The translations under genes were made by a program, and so were the position numbers. The notes beneath the pieces are model-generated. The model saw only the letters and a list, made by a program, of their open reading frames with translations, was not told where the DNA came from and made no database searches. From assembly GCF_007049795.1 (NCBI RefSeq), contig NZ_SCFY01000020.1, positions 1 to 64,000 of the forward strand: a stretch of 64,000 nt of DNA, in the 5' to 3' direction. Source of the DNA: Ectopseudomonas mendocina. Its GTDB lineage: Bacteria; Pseudomonadota; Gammaproteobacteria; Pseudomonadales; Pseudomonadaceae. Within the stretch, counting starts at the first letter, position 1. The number at the start of each line of letters is the position of its first letter. This document shows positions 28,642 to 37,596 of this stretch, piece after piece.

Positions 28642-28718
28642 GCACTCGTAGCTCAGCTGGATAGAGTACTGCCCTCCGAAGGCAGGGGTCGTGGGTTCGA
28701 ATCCCGCCGAGTGCGCCA
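28642..28718 (+). tRNA. tRNA-Arg (anticodon CCG)
   Basis: 77 bases fold into a cloverleaf: acceptor arms GCACTCG and CGAGTGC, D stem GCTC, anticodon stem CTGCC/GGCAG with loop CTCCGAA, and T loop in GGGTTCGAATCCC. The discriminator G is followed by an encoded CCA. The loop gives anticodon CCG, reading CGG arginine codons. Confidence 0.95.
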
Positions 28719-28728
28719 GATCATGAAA

Positions 28729-28756
28729 GGCCCCAGGTGAAAACCTGGGGCCTTTT
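28729..28756 (+). terminator. Intrinsic terminator after tRNA-Arg
   Basis: GGCCCCAGGT and ACCTGGGGCC arms around GAAA are followed by TTTTT. It lies 10 bases after the tRNA. Confidence 0.92.
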
Positions 28757-28782
28757 TCGTTGTGCGCCCATGCTGGGCGCAC

Positions 28783-28814
28783 AAAAAAAATGCCGCACCC
28801 TCAAGGGTGCGGCA
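28783..28814 (-). terminator. Intrinsic terminator after the semialdehyde dehydrogenase gene
   Basis: On the minus strand a perfect 10-bp stem (TGCCGCACCC with GGGTGCGGCA) is followed by eight Ts. A further hairpin (TGCGCCCA/TGGGCGCA, 28762-28781) lies just beyond. Confidence 0.92.
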
Positions 28815-28835
28815 TTGTTCGTTGCAGCGTTCGGA

Positions 28836-30419
28836 TCAGCTCAGGGCATCACGGGTGTGCACGCCGTCAACCAGACGCTGGATACCCAGCGGGTTGGCGT
28901 TCTGCAGCGCCTCGGGCAGCACTTCGTCCGGGTAGTTCTGGTAGCAGACCGGGCGCAGGAAGCGGTTGATCGCCAGGGTACCGACCGAGGTGCCACGGGC
29001 ATCGGAGGTCGCCGGGTACGGGCCGCCGTGAACCATGGTGTCGGACACTTCGACGCCAGTCGGGTAGCCGTTGAGCAGCACGCGGCCAGCTTTGACTTCC
29101 AACAGCGGCAGCAGGTCGCGGAAGGCCAGCAGGTCGTCACGCTCGGCAATCAGGGTCGCGGTCAGCTGGCCGTGCATGCTTTGCAGCGCGCGGGTCAGCT
29201 CGTCACGATCGGCCACTTCGACAACGATGGTGGTCGGGCCGAAGACTTCTTCCTGCAGCAGGTGGTCGCCTTCGAGCAGCATGCTCACGTCAGCCTTGAA
29301 CAGCTGCGGCTGCGCCTGGTTGCCGGACTGCTCGTTACCGGCCAGGTGAGTGACCTTGGCATGGGCGTTGAGCTGGGCCAGGCCACCCACGTAGCTGCGC
29401 AGGGTGCCGGCGTTGAGCATGGTCTGCGCCGGTTGAGCGGCAATGGCATCGGCCAGGCCAGCGACGAAGTCATTGAACTCGGCACCACGGATACCGATGA
29501 CCAGGCCCGGGTTGGTGCAGAACTGACCGCAACCCAGCACCACGGAGGCAGCCAGATCCTTGGCGATGGTGGCGCCACGGGCCTGCAGGGCGCCCGGCAG
29601 GATAACCACCGGGTTGACGCTGGACATCTCGGCGAACACCGGGATCGGCTGCGGACGGGCAGCGGCCAGGTCGCACAGGGCACGGCCGCCTTTCAGCGAA
29701 CCGGTGAAGCCGACGGCCTGGATGGCCGGGTGCTTGACCAGCGCTTCGCCGACACCGGAACCGAAGATCATGTTGAACACGCCTTTCGGCATGCCGGTTT
29801 TCTCGGCGGCGCGGATGATCGCATCAGCCACGCACTCAGCGGTGGCCATGTGGCCGCTGTGCGCCTTGAACACCACCGGGCAACCGGCAGCCAGAGCAGA
29901 GGCGGTATCGCCACCAGCGGTGGAGAAGGCCAGCGGGAAGTTGCTGGCGCCGAACACGGCAACCGGGCCAACACCGATCTGGTACTGACGCAGATCCGGG
30001 CGCGGCAGCGGCTGGCGATCTGGCAGGGCGCGGTCGATACGCGCGCCGTAGAAGTCACCGCGGCGCAGCACCTTGGCGAACAGGCGCATCTGGCCACTTG
30101 TACGACCACGTTCGCCCTGGATGCGGCCGGCAGGCAGCGCGGTTTCGCGAGTGACCAGGGCGACAAACTCATCACCGAGGGCATCGAGTTCGTCAGCGAT
30201 GGCGTCGAGGAACTCGGCGCGGCGCTCGGCCGACAGGTTGCGGTAAATCGGGTAAGCGGCGGCGGCAGCCTGGGCAGCAGCGTCGACTTCTTCCGGCGTG
30301 GCCTGGATGAAAGTGTACGGCAGCGCTTCACCGCTGCTGGCGTCGAGGCTCTTGTGCACGACGGTGCCGGCGGCGCGGCGCTCACCGCCGATGTAATTGT
30401 GGCCAGTCAGACTCAGCAT
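28836..30419 (-). CDS. Alpha-ketoglutarate semialdehyde (2,5-dioxovalerate) dehydrogenase
   Basis: 527 residues of the aldehyde dehydrogenase superfamily, in the long KGSADH group marked by LTGHNYIGGE at the start, FGASNFPLAFSTAGGDTASA in the cofactor region and GTLAINRFLRPVCYQ near the end. Catalytic Cys is in CGQFCTNPG and Glu in FAEMSSVNP. It yields 2-oxoglutarate, the last step in non-phosphorylating breakdown of pentoses, glucarate and hydroxyproline. The AraD1-type gene upstream could supply the substrate. Confidence 0.88.
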   Translation of the reverse strand: MLSLTGHNYIGGERRAAGTVVHKSLDASSGEALPYTFIQATPEEVDAAAQAAAAAYPIYRNLSAERRAEFLDAIADELDALGDEFVALVTRETALPAGRIQGERGRTSGQMRLFAKVLRRGDFYGARIDRALPDRQPLPRPDLRQYQIGVGPVAVFGASNFPLAFSTAGGDTASALAAGCPVVFKAHSGHMATAECVADAIIRAAEKTGMPKGVFNMIFGSGVGEALVKHPAIQAVGFTGSLKGGRALCDLAAARPQPIPVFAEMSSVNPVVILPGALQARGATIAKDLAASVVLGCGQFCTNPGLVIGIRGAEFNDFVAGLADAIAAQPAQTMLNAGTLRSYVGGLAQLNAHAKVTHLAGNEQSGNQAQPQLFKADVSMLLEGDHLLQEEVFGPTTIVVEVADRDELTRALQSMHGQLTATLIAERDDLLAFRDLLPLLEVKAGRVLLNGYPTGVEVSDTMVHGGPYPATSDARGTSVGTLAINRFLRPVCYQNYPDEVLPEALQNANPLGIQRLVDGVHTRDALS

Positions 30420-30539
30420 GGCGTTCTCCTGTCAGGTGGGGCGACGGGGTCGCCGCCAGGGACAATGAAAATGAATGAGGCCCCGGCTTTTTGGGCCAGG
30501 GATTGGCAACTGGCAATGCAGTTGTCAGACGTATGATAA

Positions 30540-30549
30540 GTGATAACTT
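30540..30549. promoter_or_regulatory. GTGATAACTT element upstream of the semialdehyde dehydrogenase
   Basis: The ten bases GTGATAACTT occur here and again at 31751-31760 in the AraD1-LysR gap, both followed by a CG-containing stretch and a CATT/CATC and C run. The two genes are adjacent and likely share a substrate, so a common regulator site is plausible. Not proven. Confidence 0.4.
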
Positions 30550-30636
30550 CGGCATTCGTCCCCTTGTGAGGGCGTAATCCGAATCCGCCGAGCGGAATTT
30601 CGACCCGACAGCAGTGCTGCCGGGCCTGGCAGATCC

Positions 30637-31638
30637 TTAAAGCTGACGTACACCACCGACCTTCACGGCAGGGGCATGCACGCTGATACCGTTGCGCAGC
30701 GGCTCGCCCAGAGCATCGAGGCTGACCTCGAAAGTATCCCCAGGTTGCGCCTTGATACCGTCAGCGAACGACAGGGTCGCGGTGCCGAAGAAGTGCACGT
30801 GCACGTCACCCGGACGCAGGAACTGGCGATACTTGAAGTGGTGGTACTCGAGGTTCTCCAGGCTGTGGCACATGTTGTCCTCGCCGGAGAGGAACTCCTT
30901 CTCCCACAACACCTGGTCGCCACGCCGGATACGGCTGATGCCGGACAGGTGGCGCGGCAGCTCACCGATCAGCATCTCCGGACCGAAGGAGCAGAAACGC
31001 AGCTTCGAGTGGGCCAGGTAGAGATAGTTCTTGCGCTCGACCACGTGGTCGGAAAACTCGTTGCCCAGCGCGAAGCCGATGCGATACGGCTGGCCATCGT
31101 CGCCAACCACGTAGAGGCCGGTCAGCTCCGGCTCTTCACCGAAGTCCTCGGCGAAGTCGGGTACCGGGAAGTCCTCACCGGGGCGAACCACGATGCTGCC
31201 GTCCCCCTTGTAGAACCACTCCGGCTGTGCGCCTTCGTTGCCTGCAGCCGGGCGACCGCCGGCCATGCCCCACTGGAACATCTGCATGGTGTCGGTGAGC
31301 TTGCCTTCGGCCTGCTGTGCTTCCACCTGCTGGTGCATCTTGTCGCGCGTGGAGGCGCTACCCAGATGGGTCAGACCGGTACCGGAGATCAGGCAGTGAG
31401 CCGGATCGCTGTGATCCAGCGGAGCCAGCAGACGCTTCTGCTCGATCAGCTCGGCGTAGACCGGGCCCTGTTCGACGCCCAGACGCTCGATCTCGGTGAT
31501 CAGACCGTGACCGTTACGGATCGCCTGCAGCGCCAGCTCACGGGTGCTGCTGACGCCCTTGACCACTCTTATACGCGCGTCACCGACGACGCCGACCTGG
31601 CGCTGGCCCTGTTCGTTCTCAAACTGAATCAACCGCAT
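30637..31638 (-). CDS. AraD1/GguC-type FAH-fold protein, probable 2-keto-3-deoxy acid dehydratase
   Basis: 333 residues starting MRLIQFENEQGQRQVGVV. The C-terminal half has the fumarylacetoacetase-like fold; ISGTGLTHLGSASTRDKMH and GDVHVHFFGTATLSF are marks of the AraD1/GguC group. Members with known activity dehydrate 2-keto-3-deoxy-pentonates to 2-oxoglutarate semialdehyde. The dehydrogenase for that product is the next gene, 217 bases downstream on the same strand. A sugar-acid dehydratase for the step before was not seen beside it. Confidence 0.75.
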   Translation of the reverse strand: MRLIQFENEQGQRQVGVVGDARIRVVKGVSSTRELALQAIRNGHGLITEIERLGVEQGPVYAELIEQKRLLAPLDHSDPAHCLISGTGLTHLGSASTRDKMHQQVEAQQAEGKLTDTMQMFQWGMAGGRPAAGNEGAQPEWFYKGDGSIVVRPGEDFPVPDFAEDFGEEPELTGLYVVGDDGQPYRIGFALGNEFSDHVVERKNYLYLAHSKLRFCSFGPEMLIGELPRHLSGISRIRRGDQVLWEKEFLSGEDNMCHSLENLEYHHFKYRQFLRPGDVHVHFFGTATLSFADGIKAQPGDTFEVSLDALGEPLRNGISVHAPAVKVGGVRQL

Positions 31639-31726
31639 CGCTGTGCTCCTGTTGTTCTTGTCCGGTTGTTCTTGCGCCGACGCAGCGGCGTTGCTTGGCT
31701 AGCACTTTAAAAATTGCCCGCAGTGC

Positions 31727-31751
31727 TGCCTAATGAAAGCTTCTGATTAGG
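31727..31751. promoter_or_regulatory. LysR-type box in the AraD1-LysR gap (TGCCTAATGAA, with CCTAAT/ATTAGG dyad)
   Basis: TGCCTAATGAA at 31727-31737 matches elements in three further promoters of this block. Here the box also forms a dyad, CCTAAT at 31729-31734 with ATTAGG at 31746-31751. It lies 24-48 bases before the LysR ATG, a place where LysR proteins often bind to repress themselves and activate the divergent gene. Confidence 0.55.
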
Positions 31752-31774
31752 TGATAACTTTTCGTCATCCCCCT

Positions 31775-32719
31775 ATGTTGCAGCCACTCAACTACATCGT
31801 TTCGCGCCTGCGTATTCGCCAGTTGCGCCTGCTGATCGCCCTCGACGAGTTGGGCACCCTGCACCGTGCAGCCGAGCGCATCGCCATCAGCCAGCCGGGT
31901 GCTACCAAGGCGCTGCACGAGATCGAAACCACCTTCGGCACGCCCCTGTTCATACGCACGGCCCAAGGCCTGAAGGCCAATGACATGGGCCGCTGCGTGA
32001 TCCGCTACGCGCGCCTTATCCACAACGACCTGGCACACCTGCACGACGAGATGCAGGGCATCCTCCAGGGCCATGGTGGTCACCTGGCAGTGGGCACCAT
32101 CGCCGGCTCGGTGCCGCTGGTCCTGCGCGCCCTCACCCGCCTGCGCCAGGCGCAGCCGGATATTTCCGTGCAGATCGTCGAAGACATCAGCCCGCGACTG
32201 CTCAAGCTGCTCGATGAAGGCCGCCTGGATCTGGCCATCGCCCGCACCAGTGGCAGCCAGCATCCGGACGCCTACGAGTGCCTGAGCCTGCATGCCGAGC
32301 GCCTGGCGCTGGTCGCAGCCCCGCAGCATCCGCAGCAGAACAAACCGGGGTTGCAGTTGGCCGACCTGAGCGCCTACAGCTGGGTGGTCTACCCGACCGG
32401 CACACCGATGCGCACGGTGCTGGAGCGTGAATTCGGCGAAGCCGGCCTGGAGTTTCCACGCAACCCGCTGGAAACTTCCTCGACCTTCACCATGCTCAGC
32501 CTGCTGCAGGAAGACCCGCAGCTGGTGGCGGTGATGCCCCACTCCATCGCCTGCTCCAGCGAAGGCTTCGGCCTGCTGCGCCGCTTGCCACTATCGCTGC
32601 AGTCGCGTAACGAACCTTGCTCGATCATCCATCGCAGCGGCACCAACCTGTCGCCTTTGGCAGCGCAATTGCTGGAGCTCCTGCGCAACGAGTTGGACAC
32701 GCTGTTGGAAGATGCCTGA
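31775..32719 (+). CDS. LysR-family regulator (first of three)
   Basis: 314 residues from the ATG at 31775. The helix-turn-helix is GTLHRAAERIAISQPGATKAL; the ISQPGATKAL and GILQGHGG segments place it close to the regulator at 34208, so the two are probably a local duplication. The effector domain is the usual periplasmic-binding fold. Divergent from the AraD1-type gene, it is the likely regulator of that gene and perhaps of the dehydrogenase beyond it. Confidence 0.88.
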   Translation: MLQPLNYIVSRLRIRQLRLLIALDELGTLHRAAERIAISQPGATKALHEIETTFGTPLFIRTAQGLKANDMGRCVIRYARLIHNDLAHLHDEMQGILQGHGGHLAVGTIAGSVPLVLRALTRLRQAQPDISVQIVEDISPRLLKLLDEGRLDLAIARTSGSQHPDAYECLSLHAERLALVAAPQHPQQNKPGLQLADLSAYSWVVYPTGTPMRTVLEREFGEAGLEFPRNPLETSSTFTMLSLLQEDPQLVAVMPHSIACSSEGFGLLRRLPLSLQSRNEPCSIIHRSGTNLSPLAAQLLELLRNELDTLLEDA

Positions 32720-32755
32720 AAGGCACTGCCCACAGCCGCATCAGGAGAGCATTCG

Positions 32756-32821
32756 CGGACAAGTCCGCTCCCACGATGCAAGCCGCAGCGCCTGCGTTTA
32801 CTGTGGGAGTGGACTTGTCCG
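32756..32821. repeat. REP-type inverted pair (CGGACAAGTCCGCTCCCAC)
   Basis: 32756-32774 and 32802-32821 are near-perfect reverse complements, each itself partly palindromic (GGACAAGTCC). A related pair is at 49923-50017. It lies between the convergent LysR and iron alcohol dehydrogenase genes. This is a common extragenic palindrome type in Pseudomonas. Confidence 0.75.
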
Positions 32822-32905
32822 GAGGTCATGGCAGCTGGCGGAAGGCCGACGCCTCTCGAGCATTACGCCACCAATGCCACAGCCTCGGCCACGCCATCAG
32901 CGCAC

Positions 32906-34045
32906 TTACAACGACTGACGCAGCAACTCGGCGTAGTCCTCGGCACTCGCCACCCGCGGGTTGGTCTTGTGGCTATGGTCGGCCAGCGCACCTTCGATGA
33001 TCGCCGGGAACAGCGACTCGTCCACGCCCATTTCCGCCAGGCCCGAAGGCATGCCGAGACGACGGTTCATCTCACGGATCGCCGGGATGATTTCCTCCGC
33101 GCCACCCAACCCCATGGCCTGAGCGATGCGTTGCAGTTTCTGCTCGTCGCGCACCGAGTCGGACTGCGCGTTGAAGGCAATAACCGCAGGCAGGAATACC
33201 GCGTTGAGGGTGCCGTGATGCAACCTTGGGTTGATGCCGCCAAGTGCGTGACTGAGGCTGTGCACGCAACCCAGGCCTTTCTGGAACGCCAGGGCGCCCT
33301 GCATTGAGGCGCTCATCATGTTCAGCCGCGCCTCGCGATCTCCGGGAGTACGGGTTGCACGCTCGATGTGCCGCCAGGCGCGCCACAGGCCATCCAGGGC
33401 GATGCCGTCGGCTGGTGGGTTGAACGCCGGCGCCATGAAGGTTTCCAGGCAGTGGGCGATGGCATCCATGCCCGTGGCAGCGGTCAGCTGCGCCGGCAAG
33501 CCGAGGGTCAGTTCGGGATCGCAGATCGCCGAGCGCGGGATCAGGTAGGGCGAGATGACGCCGACCTTGCGCCCATCATCGAGAATCAGGATGGCGCCAC
33601 GACCGACTTCGCTGCCGGTGCCGGCGGTGGTGGGGATGGCGATCACCGGCGCGGTGGCGGCGGTGATGCGGGTCAGCCCACCTTCGATGACGGCAAACTG
33701 CTTCAGCGGGCCTTCATGGGTGCCACATACGGCAACACCCTTGGCCAGGTCGATGGAAGAACCGCCACCTACCGCGATGATGCCGTCGAAGCCGCCATCG
33801 CGATAACGCGCAGCCGCAGCACGCACCACACCTTCATTCGGGTTCGGCGGCGTCTGGTCGAATACCTCGGCAACGGCGGGCTCGGCCAGTTGCGCCAGCA
33901 CCTTGTCGACGATACCTGCAGCACGCACCCCGGTATCGGTGACGATAAAGGGCCGAGTGATACCAATACGCTGACACTCGGCAGCCAACTGGCCGAGGGC
34001 GTCATAGCCGAACTGGACTTGGGTGAGGTAGTTGATAAGTGCCAT
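32906..34045 (-). CDS. Iron-containing alcohol dehydrogenase
   Basis: 379 residues, family III. The NAD(P)-binding loop is IIAVGGGSSIDLAKGVA, and metal ligands lie in TGMDAIAHCLE, HSLSHALGG and RLHHGTLNAV. The ATG at 34045 opens MALINYLTQVQFGYDAL. It would convert an alcohol or hydroxy acid to an aldehyde or keto acid; the substrate is unknown. It is divergent from the second LysR gene, which suggests its own regulation. Confidence 0.9.
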   Translation of the reverse strand: MALINYLTQVQFGYDALGQLAAECQRIGITRPFIVTDTGVRAAGIVDKVLAQLAEPAVAEVFDQTPPNPNEGVVRAAAARYRDGGFDGIIAVGGGSSIDLAKGVAVCGTHEGPLKQFAVIEGGLTRITAATAPVIAIPTTAGTGSEVGRGAILILDDGRKVGVISPYLIPRSAICDPELTLGLPAQLTAATGMDAIAHCLETFMAPAFNPPADGIALDGLWRAWRHIERATRTPGDREARLNMMSASMQGALAFQKGLGCVHSLSHALGGINPRLHHGTLNAVFLPAVIAFNAQSDSVRDEQKLQRIAQAMGLGGAEEIIPAIREMNRRLGMPSGLAEMGVDESLFPAIIEGALADHSHKTNPRVASAEDYAELLRQSL

Positions 34046-34163
34046 GGGAAGCCTCTGCTTTGTTTTTTGTAATAGCAGGCAGCGGAAAACGTCGAGTAAG
34101 ATCACTCGGACATTCTCACAGATAGCCTTGCCGCCCAGGCAAACTATGAGATAGAAGCGCTCC

Positions 34164-34174
34164 TGACTAATGAG
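34164..34174. promoter_or_regulatory. LysR-type box TGACTAATGAG in the Fe-ADH-LysR gap
   Basis: The element TGACTAATGAG lies 34 bases before the LysR ATG at 34208. It matches boxes at 31727, 36426 and 37462 (the last in reverse). Position relative to the LysR start is close in three of the four cases. Confidence 0.55.
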
Positions 34175-34207
34175 AGGCGCTGATACTGCTATAAGGGAAA
34201 GCTATAT

Positions 34208-35140
34208 ATGCTGCCATCGGTGTCCTCCATTTTTTCCCGCCTGCGCTTCCGCCAACTGCGTCTGCTGATCGCCCTTGGCGAGCAGGGCTCGTTGATCAAG
34301 GCCGCGGAACTGGTCTCGATCAGCCAACCCGGAGCAACCAAGGCCCTGCAGGAAATAGAGACCACGCTGGGCGCGCCGCTTTTCGTACGCACCAACCGCG
34401 GCCTGGAGGCCAACGAGCTGGGGCATTGCGCAATTCGCTATGCCAAGCTGATCCAGACCGACCTGACCCATCTGCGCGAGGAAATGCTGGGTATTCTCCA
34501 GGGCCACGGCGGACGGCTGTCGGTCGGCGTGATCATGGGCGCAGTGCCATTCATGACGGATGCGCTGACCCGGCTGCTGGAAGCGCACCCGGATCTGTCG
34601 GTGGAAATCGTCGAAGACACCAGTGCGCGATTGCTCAGCCTGCTCGACCAGGGCCGTCTGGATTTGGCGATCTGTCGCACCAGCATCAGCCGCCAGCCGG
34701 ATCAATACGACTGCATCGACGTGCGTGACGAAACCCTAGCCGTGGTCGCCAACTGTGATCATCCGCTGGCCGGCCGCGCGCAACTGGAACTGGCCGACCT
34801 GGCTGACAGCCGCTGGGTGGTCTACTCGGCCAACATGCCAATGCGCCTTTCACTGGAGCGGGAATTCCAGCAGGCGGGGCTACGCTTCCCGTTGCACCTG
34901 CTGGAAACCACCTCGGCCTTCACCACCCTGTCGCTTCTGCAGAAGAACCCGGAACTGGTCGCCCTGCTATCTACAGACGTGGCGCGCTTCTGCACCGGTT
35001 TCGGCATGACCTGCATCCTGCCGCTGCAACTGAAGAGCCGCAGCGAGCCGTATCAGCTGATCACCCGGCGCGGTGTCAGCCTGTCTTCGATCAGCCGCCT
35101 GTTCATCGAGCAGCTCACACCGGCGCAGGGCAACGCCTGA
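34208..35140 (+). CDS. LysR-family regulator (second of three)
   Basis: 310 residues. The segment from SRLRFRQLRLLIALGEQGSL through SISQPGATKALQEIET to GILQGHGGRLSVG closely follows the regulator at 31775. Effector-domain similarity is lower, as expected for a different ligand. It is divergent from the iron alcohol dehydrogenase and convergent, three bases apart, with the FAH-family gene. Confidence 0.88.
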   Translation: MLPSVSSIFSRLRFRQLRLLIALGEQGSLIKAAELVSISQPGATKALQEIETTLGAPLFVRTNRGLEANELGHCAIRYAKLIQTDLTHLREEMLGILQGHGGRLSVGVIMGAVPFMTDALTRLLEAHPDLSVEIVEDTSARLLSLLDQGRLDLAICRTSISRQPDQYDCIDVRDETLAVVANCDHPLAGRAQLELADLADSRWVVYSANMPMRLSLEREFQQAGLRFPLHLLETTSAFTTLSLLQKNPELVALLSTDVARFCTGFGMTCILPLQLKSRSEPYQLITRRGVSLSSISRLFIEQLTPAQGNA

Positions 35141-35143
35141 GCA

Positions 35144-36325
35144 TCAGACCAGGCCGCGTGCCGCCAGGTTGTTGATCAGCGCGTTGAGACCGAATTGCCA
35201 GACCGGCGCCTTGTCGCTGTGGTTGACGCTGTTGTGCAGGGCGCCCAGCTGCTCACTGCTGATGATCACCCGATCGGCGAGCTTGTGGGTGAAGCCGCCA
35301 CCCGGTGCATCACGATCCTCGGTCGGCGCGAACAGGGTGCCGAGAAACAGCAGGAAGCCATCCGGATACTGGTGATTGCGGTTGAGCGCCTGGCCGACCA
35401 GATCCAGCGGATCGCGGCTGATCTTGTCCATGGAGCTGGTGCCTTCGAGCACATAGCCGTCAGCGCCCTCGACGCGCAGGCGAACCACCGTGTTGCGCAC
35501 ATCATCGAGGCTGAAGGTATCGTCGAACAGGCGGATGAACGGGCCGATGGCGCATGAGGCATTGTTGTCCTTAGCCTTGCTCAGCAACAGGGCACTGCGG
35601 CCTTCGAAATCCCGCAGGTTGACGTCGTTGCCCAGGGTTGCACCCAGCACCTCGCCCCGGCTATTGACGGCCAGCACGACCTCCGGCTCCGGATTGTTCC
35701 ACACCGAGCCGGGATGAATGCCGATCTCCGCCCCGCTGCCAACGGCAGCCAGTACCGGGGCCTTGGTGAAAATCTCGGCATCCGGGCCGATGCCGACTTC
35801 CAGGTACTGCGACCACAGGCCCTGCTCCTGCAATAGCGCCTTGACCTGCTGGGCCTTCTCCGAGCCCGGCTTGATGCTGGCGAAATCGTCGCCCAGTACC
35901 TGCCTGACCTTGGCTCGCACACCTTCTGCCAGGCTGGCGTCGCCACCGGCGCGCTCCTCGATCACACGCTCGACCATGCTGGACGCGAAGGTGACGCCGG
36001 CAGCCTTGAGCACTTGCAGATCGGCCGGCGCCAGCAGGCTGGGCAGCTGTGGATTGAAATCAGCACCGCTGTTGCACAGCAATGCCTCGACGCTGCACAA
36101 CGGGCTGCCGCCAACGCTCGCCAGGCTGGCCAACAACTGCTCGCGCTCGAACAGCCCGCTGAGAGTCGGCGCGAGAGTGGAAAGATCGTAGACGCCATCT
36201 TCACGTAGCAGGATAGGCGCAGGCCCCGCGTGCTCTCCGGGCAGCCAGGCCCGGCCGACGAGGGTTCCGCGCAGGCCGTCGGATGGCAAGGTGTTACTGG
36301 GCGAAAGGCTGAGAGCATGTGACAT
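35144..36325 (-). CDS. Fumarylacetoacetate hydrolase-family protein
   Basis: 393 residues from the ATG at 36325. The C-terminal 250 residues carry the FAH fold, with PEPEVVLAVNSRGEVLG holding the acidic metal ligands and FLLFLGTLFAPTEDRD late. It is longer than the acylpyruvase type at 43317. Relatives are often found with KGSADH genes, but their reaction is unsettled: hydrolysis of a diketo acid or dehydration of a keto-deoxy acid are both possible. It is divergent from the third LysR gene. Confidence 0.8.
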   Translation of the reverse strand: MSHALSLSPSNTLPSDGLRGTLVGRAWLPGEHAGPAPILLREDGVYDLSTLAPTLSGLFEREQLLASLASVGGSPLCSVEALLCNSGADFNPQLPSLLAPADLQVLKAAGVTFASSMVERVIEERAGGDASLAEGVRAKVRQVLGDDFASIKPGSEKAQQVKALLQEQGLWSQYLEVGIGPDAEIFTKAPVLAAVGSGAEIGIHPGSVWNNPEPEVVLAVNSRGEVLGATLGNDVNLRDFEGRSALLLSKAKDNNASCAIGPFIRLFDDTFSLDDVRNTVVRLRVEGADGYVLEGTSSMDKISRDPLDLVGQALNRNHQYPDGFLLFLGTLFAPTEDRDAPGGGFTHKLADRVIISSEQLGALHNSVNHSDKAPVWQFGLNALINNLAARGLV

Positions 36326-36425
36326 GGCAGTGTCCGTCTTGTTATGCGAAGGGGATGCCTGCAGGGGCACCCAGTGGTGCAGTCAGGCCGGCCGACCTTA
36401 TCTCCCCAATCGCGATAACCACCAA

Positions 36426-36438
36426 TGACTATTAGTCA
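36426..36438. promoter_or_regulatory. Palindromic LysR-type box TGACTATTAGTCA
   Basis: A perfect TGACT-ATT-AGTCA dyad lies 47 bases before the LysR ATG at 36485 in the FAH-LysR gap. Its right half, ATTAGTCA, is the reverse of the TGACTAAT core seen at 34164. This is the most symmetric of the four boxes. Confidence 0.6.
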
Positions 36439-36484
36439 GTACGCGATATGATCCGGTTATCGAGTCTTCCTGAGCACATCTGTC

Positions 36485-37441
36485 ATGAGCCAAACCGGCA
36501 ATCTCCCGACGCTTCACAACTGGCTGCGCTATCGCCACCTGGCCTTGATCGACAGCCTGGCCCGCACCGGCAACATGCACAGTAGCGCCCAGCAGCTGGG
36601 GCTGAGCCAGCCTGCGGTGAGCAAGATGCTGCGCGACATCGAGAACCAGTTCGGCTTCACCCTGTTCGAACGTCTCAACCGCGAACTGCCGGCAACCGAG
36701 CTGGGCGCGGAAGTGATCGCCTATGCACAGCGCGCCCTGAATGATTGCCAGACCTTCAGCTATCGTCTGGAAAGCCTGCGCCAGGGCGGCCATGGCTACC
36801 TCAAGGTGGGCGCCATCTTCGCCGCCACTGCCCACGCCCTGCCTGAAACCCTGTTGCGCCTGAAAGGCAGGCGCCCGCTGCTGACCATCGAACTGCTGGA
36901 GGACACCAGTGACCATCTGCTCAAGTTGCTGGAGCACAAGCAGCTGGACCTGGTGGTCGGGCGCTTCACCGATCATCCGCAGCGCCAGCGCTTCGATTTC
37001 ACCGCGCTGGCCGAAGAACCCTTCATGCTCATCGCCCGCCCCGAACACCCGCTCTGCGCGCGGCAACGCGTCAGCCCGGCGCAACTGACCGAATGGCCCT
37101 GGGTCCTCTACCCGCTCAACACCCCGCTGCGCCAATCGCTGGAGCAGTCGTTCAGCGACGCCGGGGTCAACCCGCCAGCGAACAGCATCGAAACCACCTC
37201 CGTGCAAACCACGCTGAAACTGCTGTGCAACAGCGACACCCTGGCCCTGCTGCCGGAAGCCGTGGTGCGACAGAACCTGCTCGACGGCAGCCTGAAACAG
37301 GTACAGACAAACCTGGCGCCGCCGCCACTGGCCTACGGTGTGCTGCTGCGCAAGGACGAGCCCATATCCTCTGCAGTCCGCGACTTCATAGAGGCGTTGC
37401 GGGCAGCCATTCGCGACGAATCATCAGCGAATAACCCCTAG
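36485..37441 (+). CDS. LysR-family regulator (third of three)
   Basis: 318 residues. The helix-turn-helix (NMHSSAQQLGLSQPAVSKMLRDIE) is typical, and the RHLALIDSLARTGNMH opening fits regulators of aromatic or sugar-acid genes of the GalBD/PecT-like sort. It differs from the other two LysR proteins of the block. It is divergent from the FAH-family gene and 155 bases ahead of tctC on the same strand, so it may control both. Confidence 0.88.
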   Translation: MSQTGNLPTLHNWLRYRHLALIDSLARTGNMHSSAQQLGLSQPAVSKMLRDIENQFGFTLFERLNRELPATELGAEVIAYAQRALNDCQTFSYRLESLRQGGHGYLKVGAIFAATAHALPETLLRLKGRRPLLTIELLEDTSDHLLKLLEHKQLDLVVGRFTDHPQRQRFDFTALAEEPFMLIARPEHPLCARQRVSPAQLTEWPWVLYPLNTPLRQSLEQSFSDAGVNPPANSIETTSVQTTLKLLCNSDTLALLPEAVVRQNLLDGSLKQVQTNLAPPPLAYGVLLRKDEPISSAVRDFIEALRAAIRDESSANNP

Positions 37442-37461
37442 TTATGACTCGATGAGAAAGC

Positions 37462-37474
37462 CTCATTAGACACC
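37462..37474. promoter_or_regulatory. LysR-type box in the tctC promoter (CTCATTAGACACC)
   Basis: Read on the minus strand it is TGTCTAATGAG, one base from the box at 34164. It lies about 120 bases before the tctC ATG. A spaced variant (TGACTCGATGAG) is at 37445-37456. Confidence 0.5.
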
Positions 37475-37596
37475 TCCCCCAGAGTTGCCTAGTTTCGGCC
37501 TGGCTTTGATTCCACGCCGTGCCATCTGCCTGGCCGACTCGTTCAAGCGGAACCTAGCTGCACCTCACTCAAAATAACTTCAATAGGTGACCTTTC

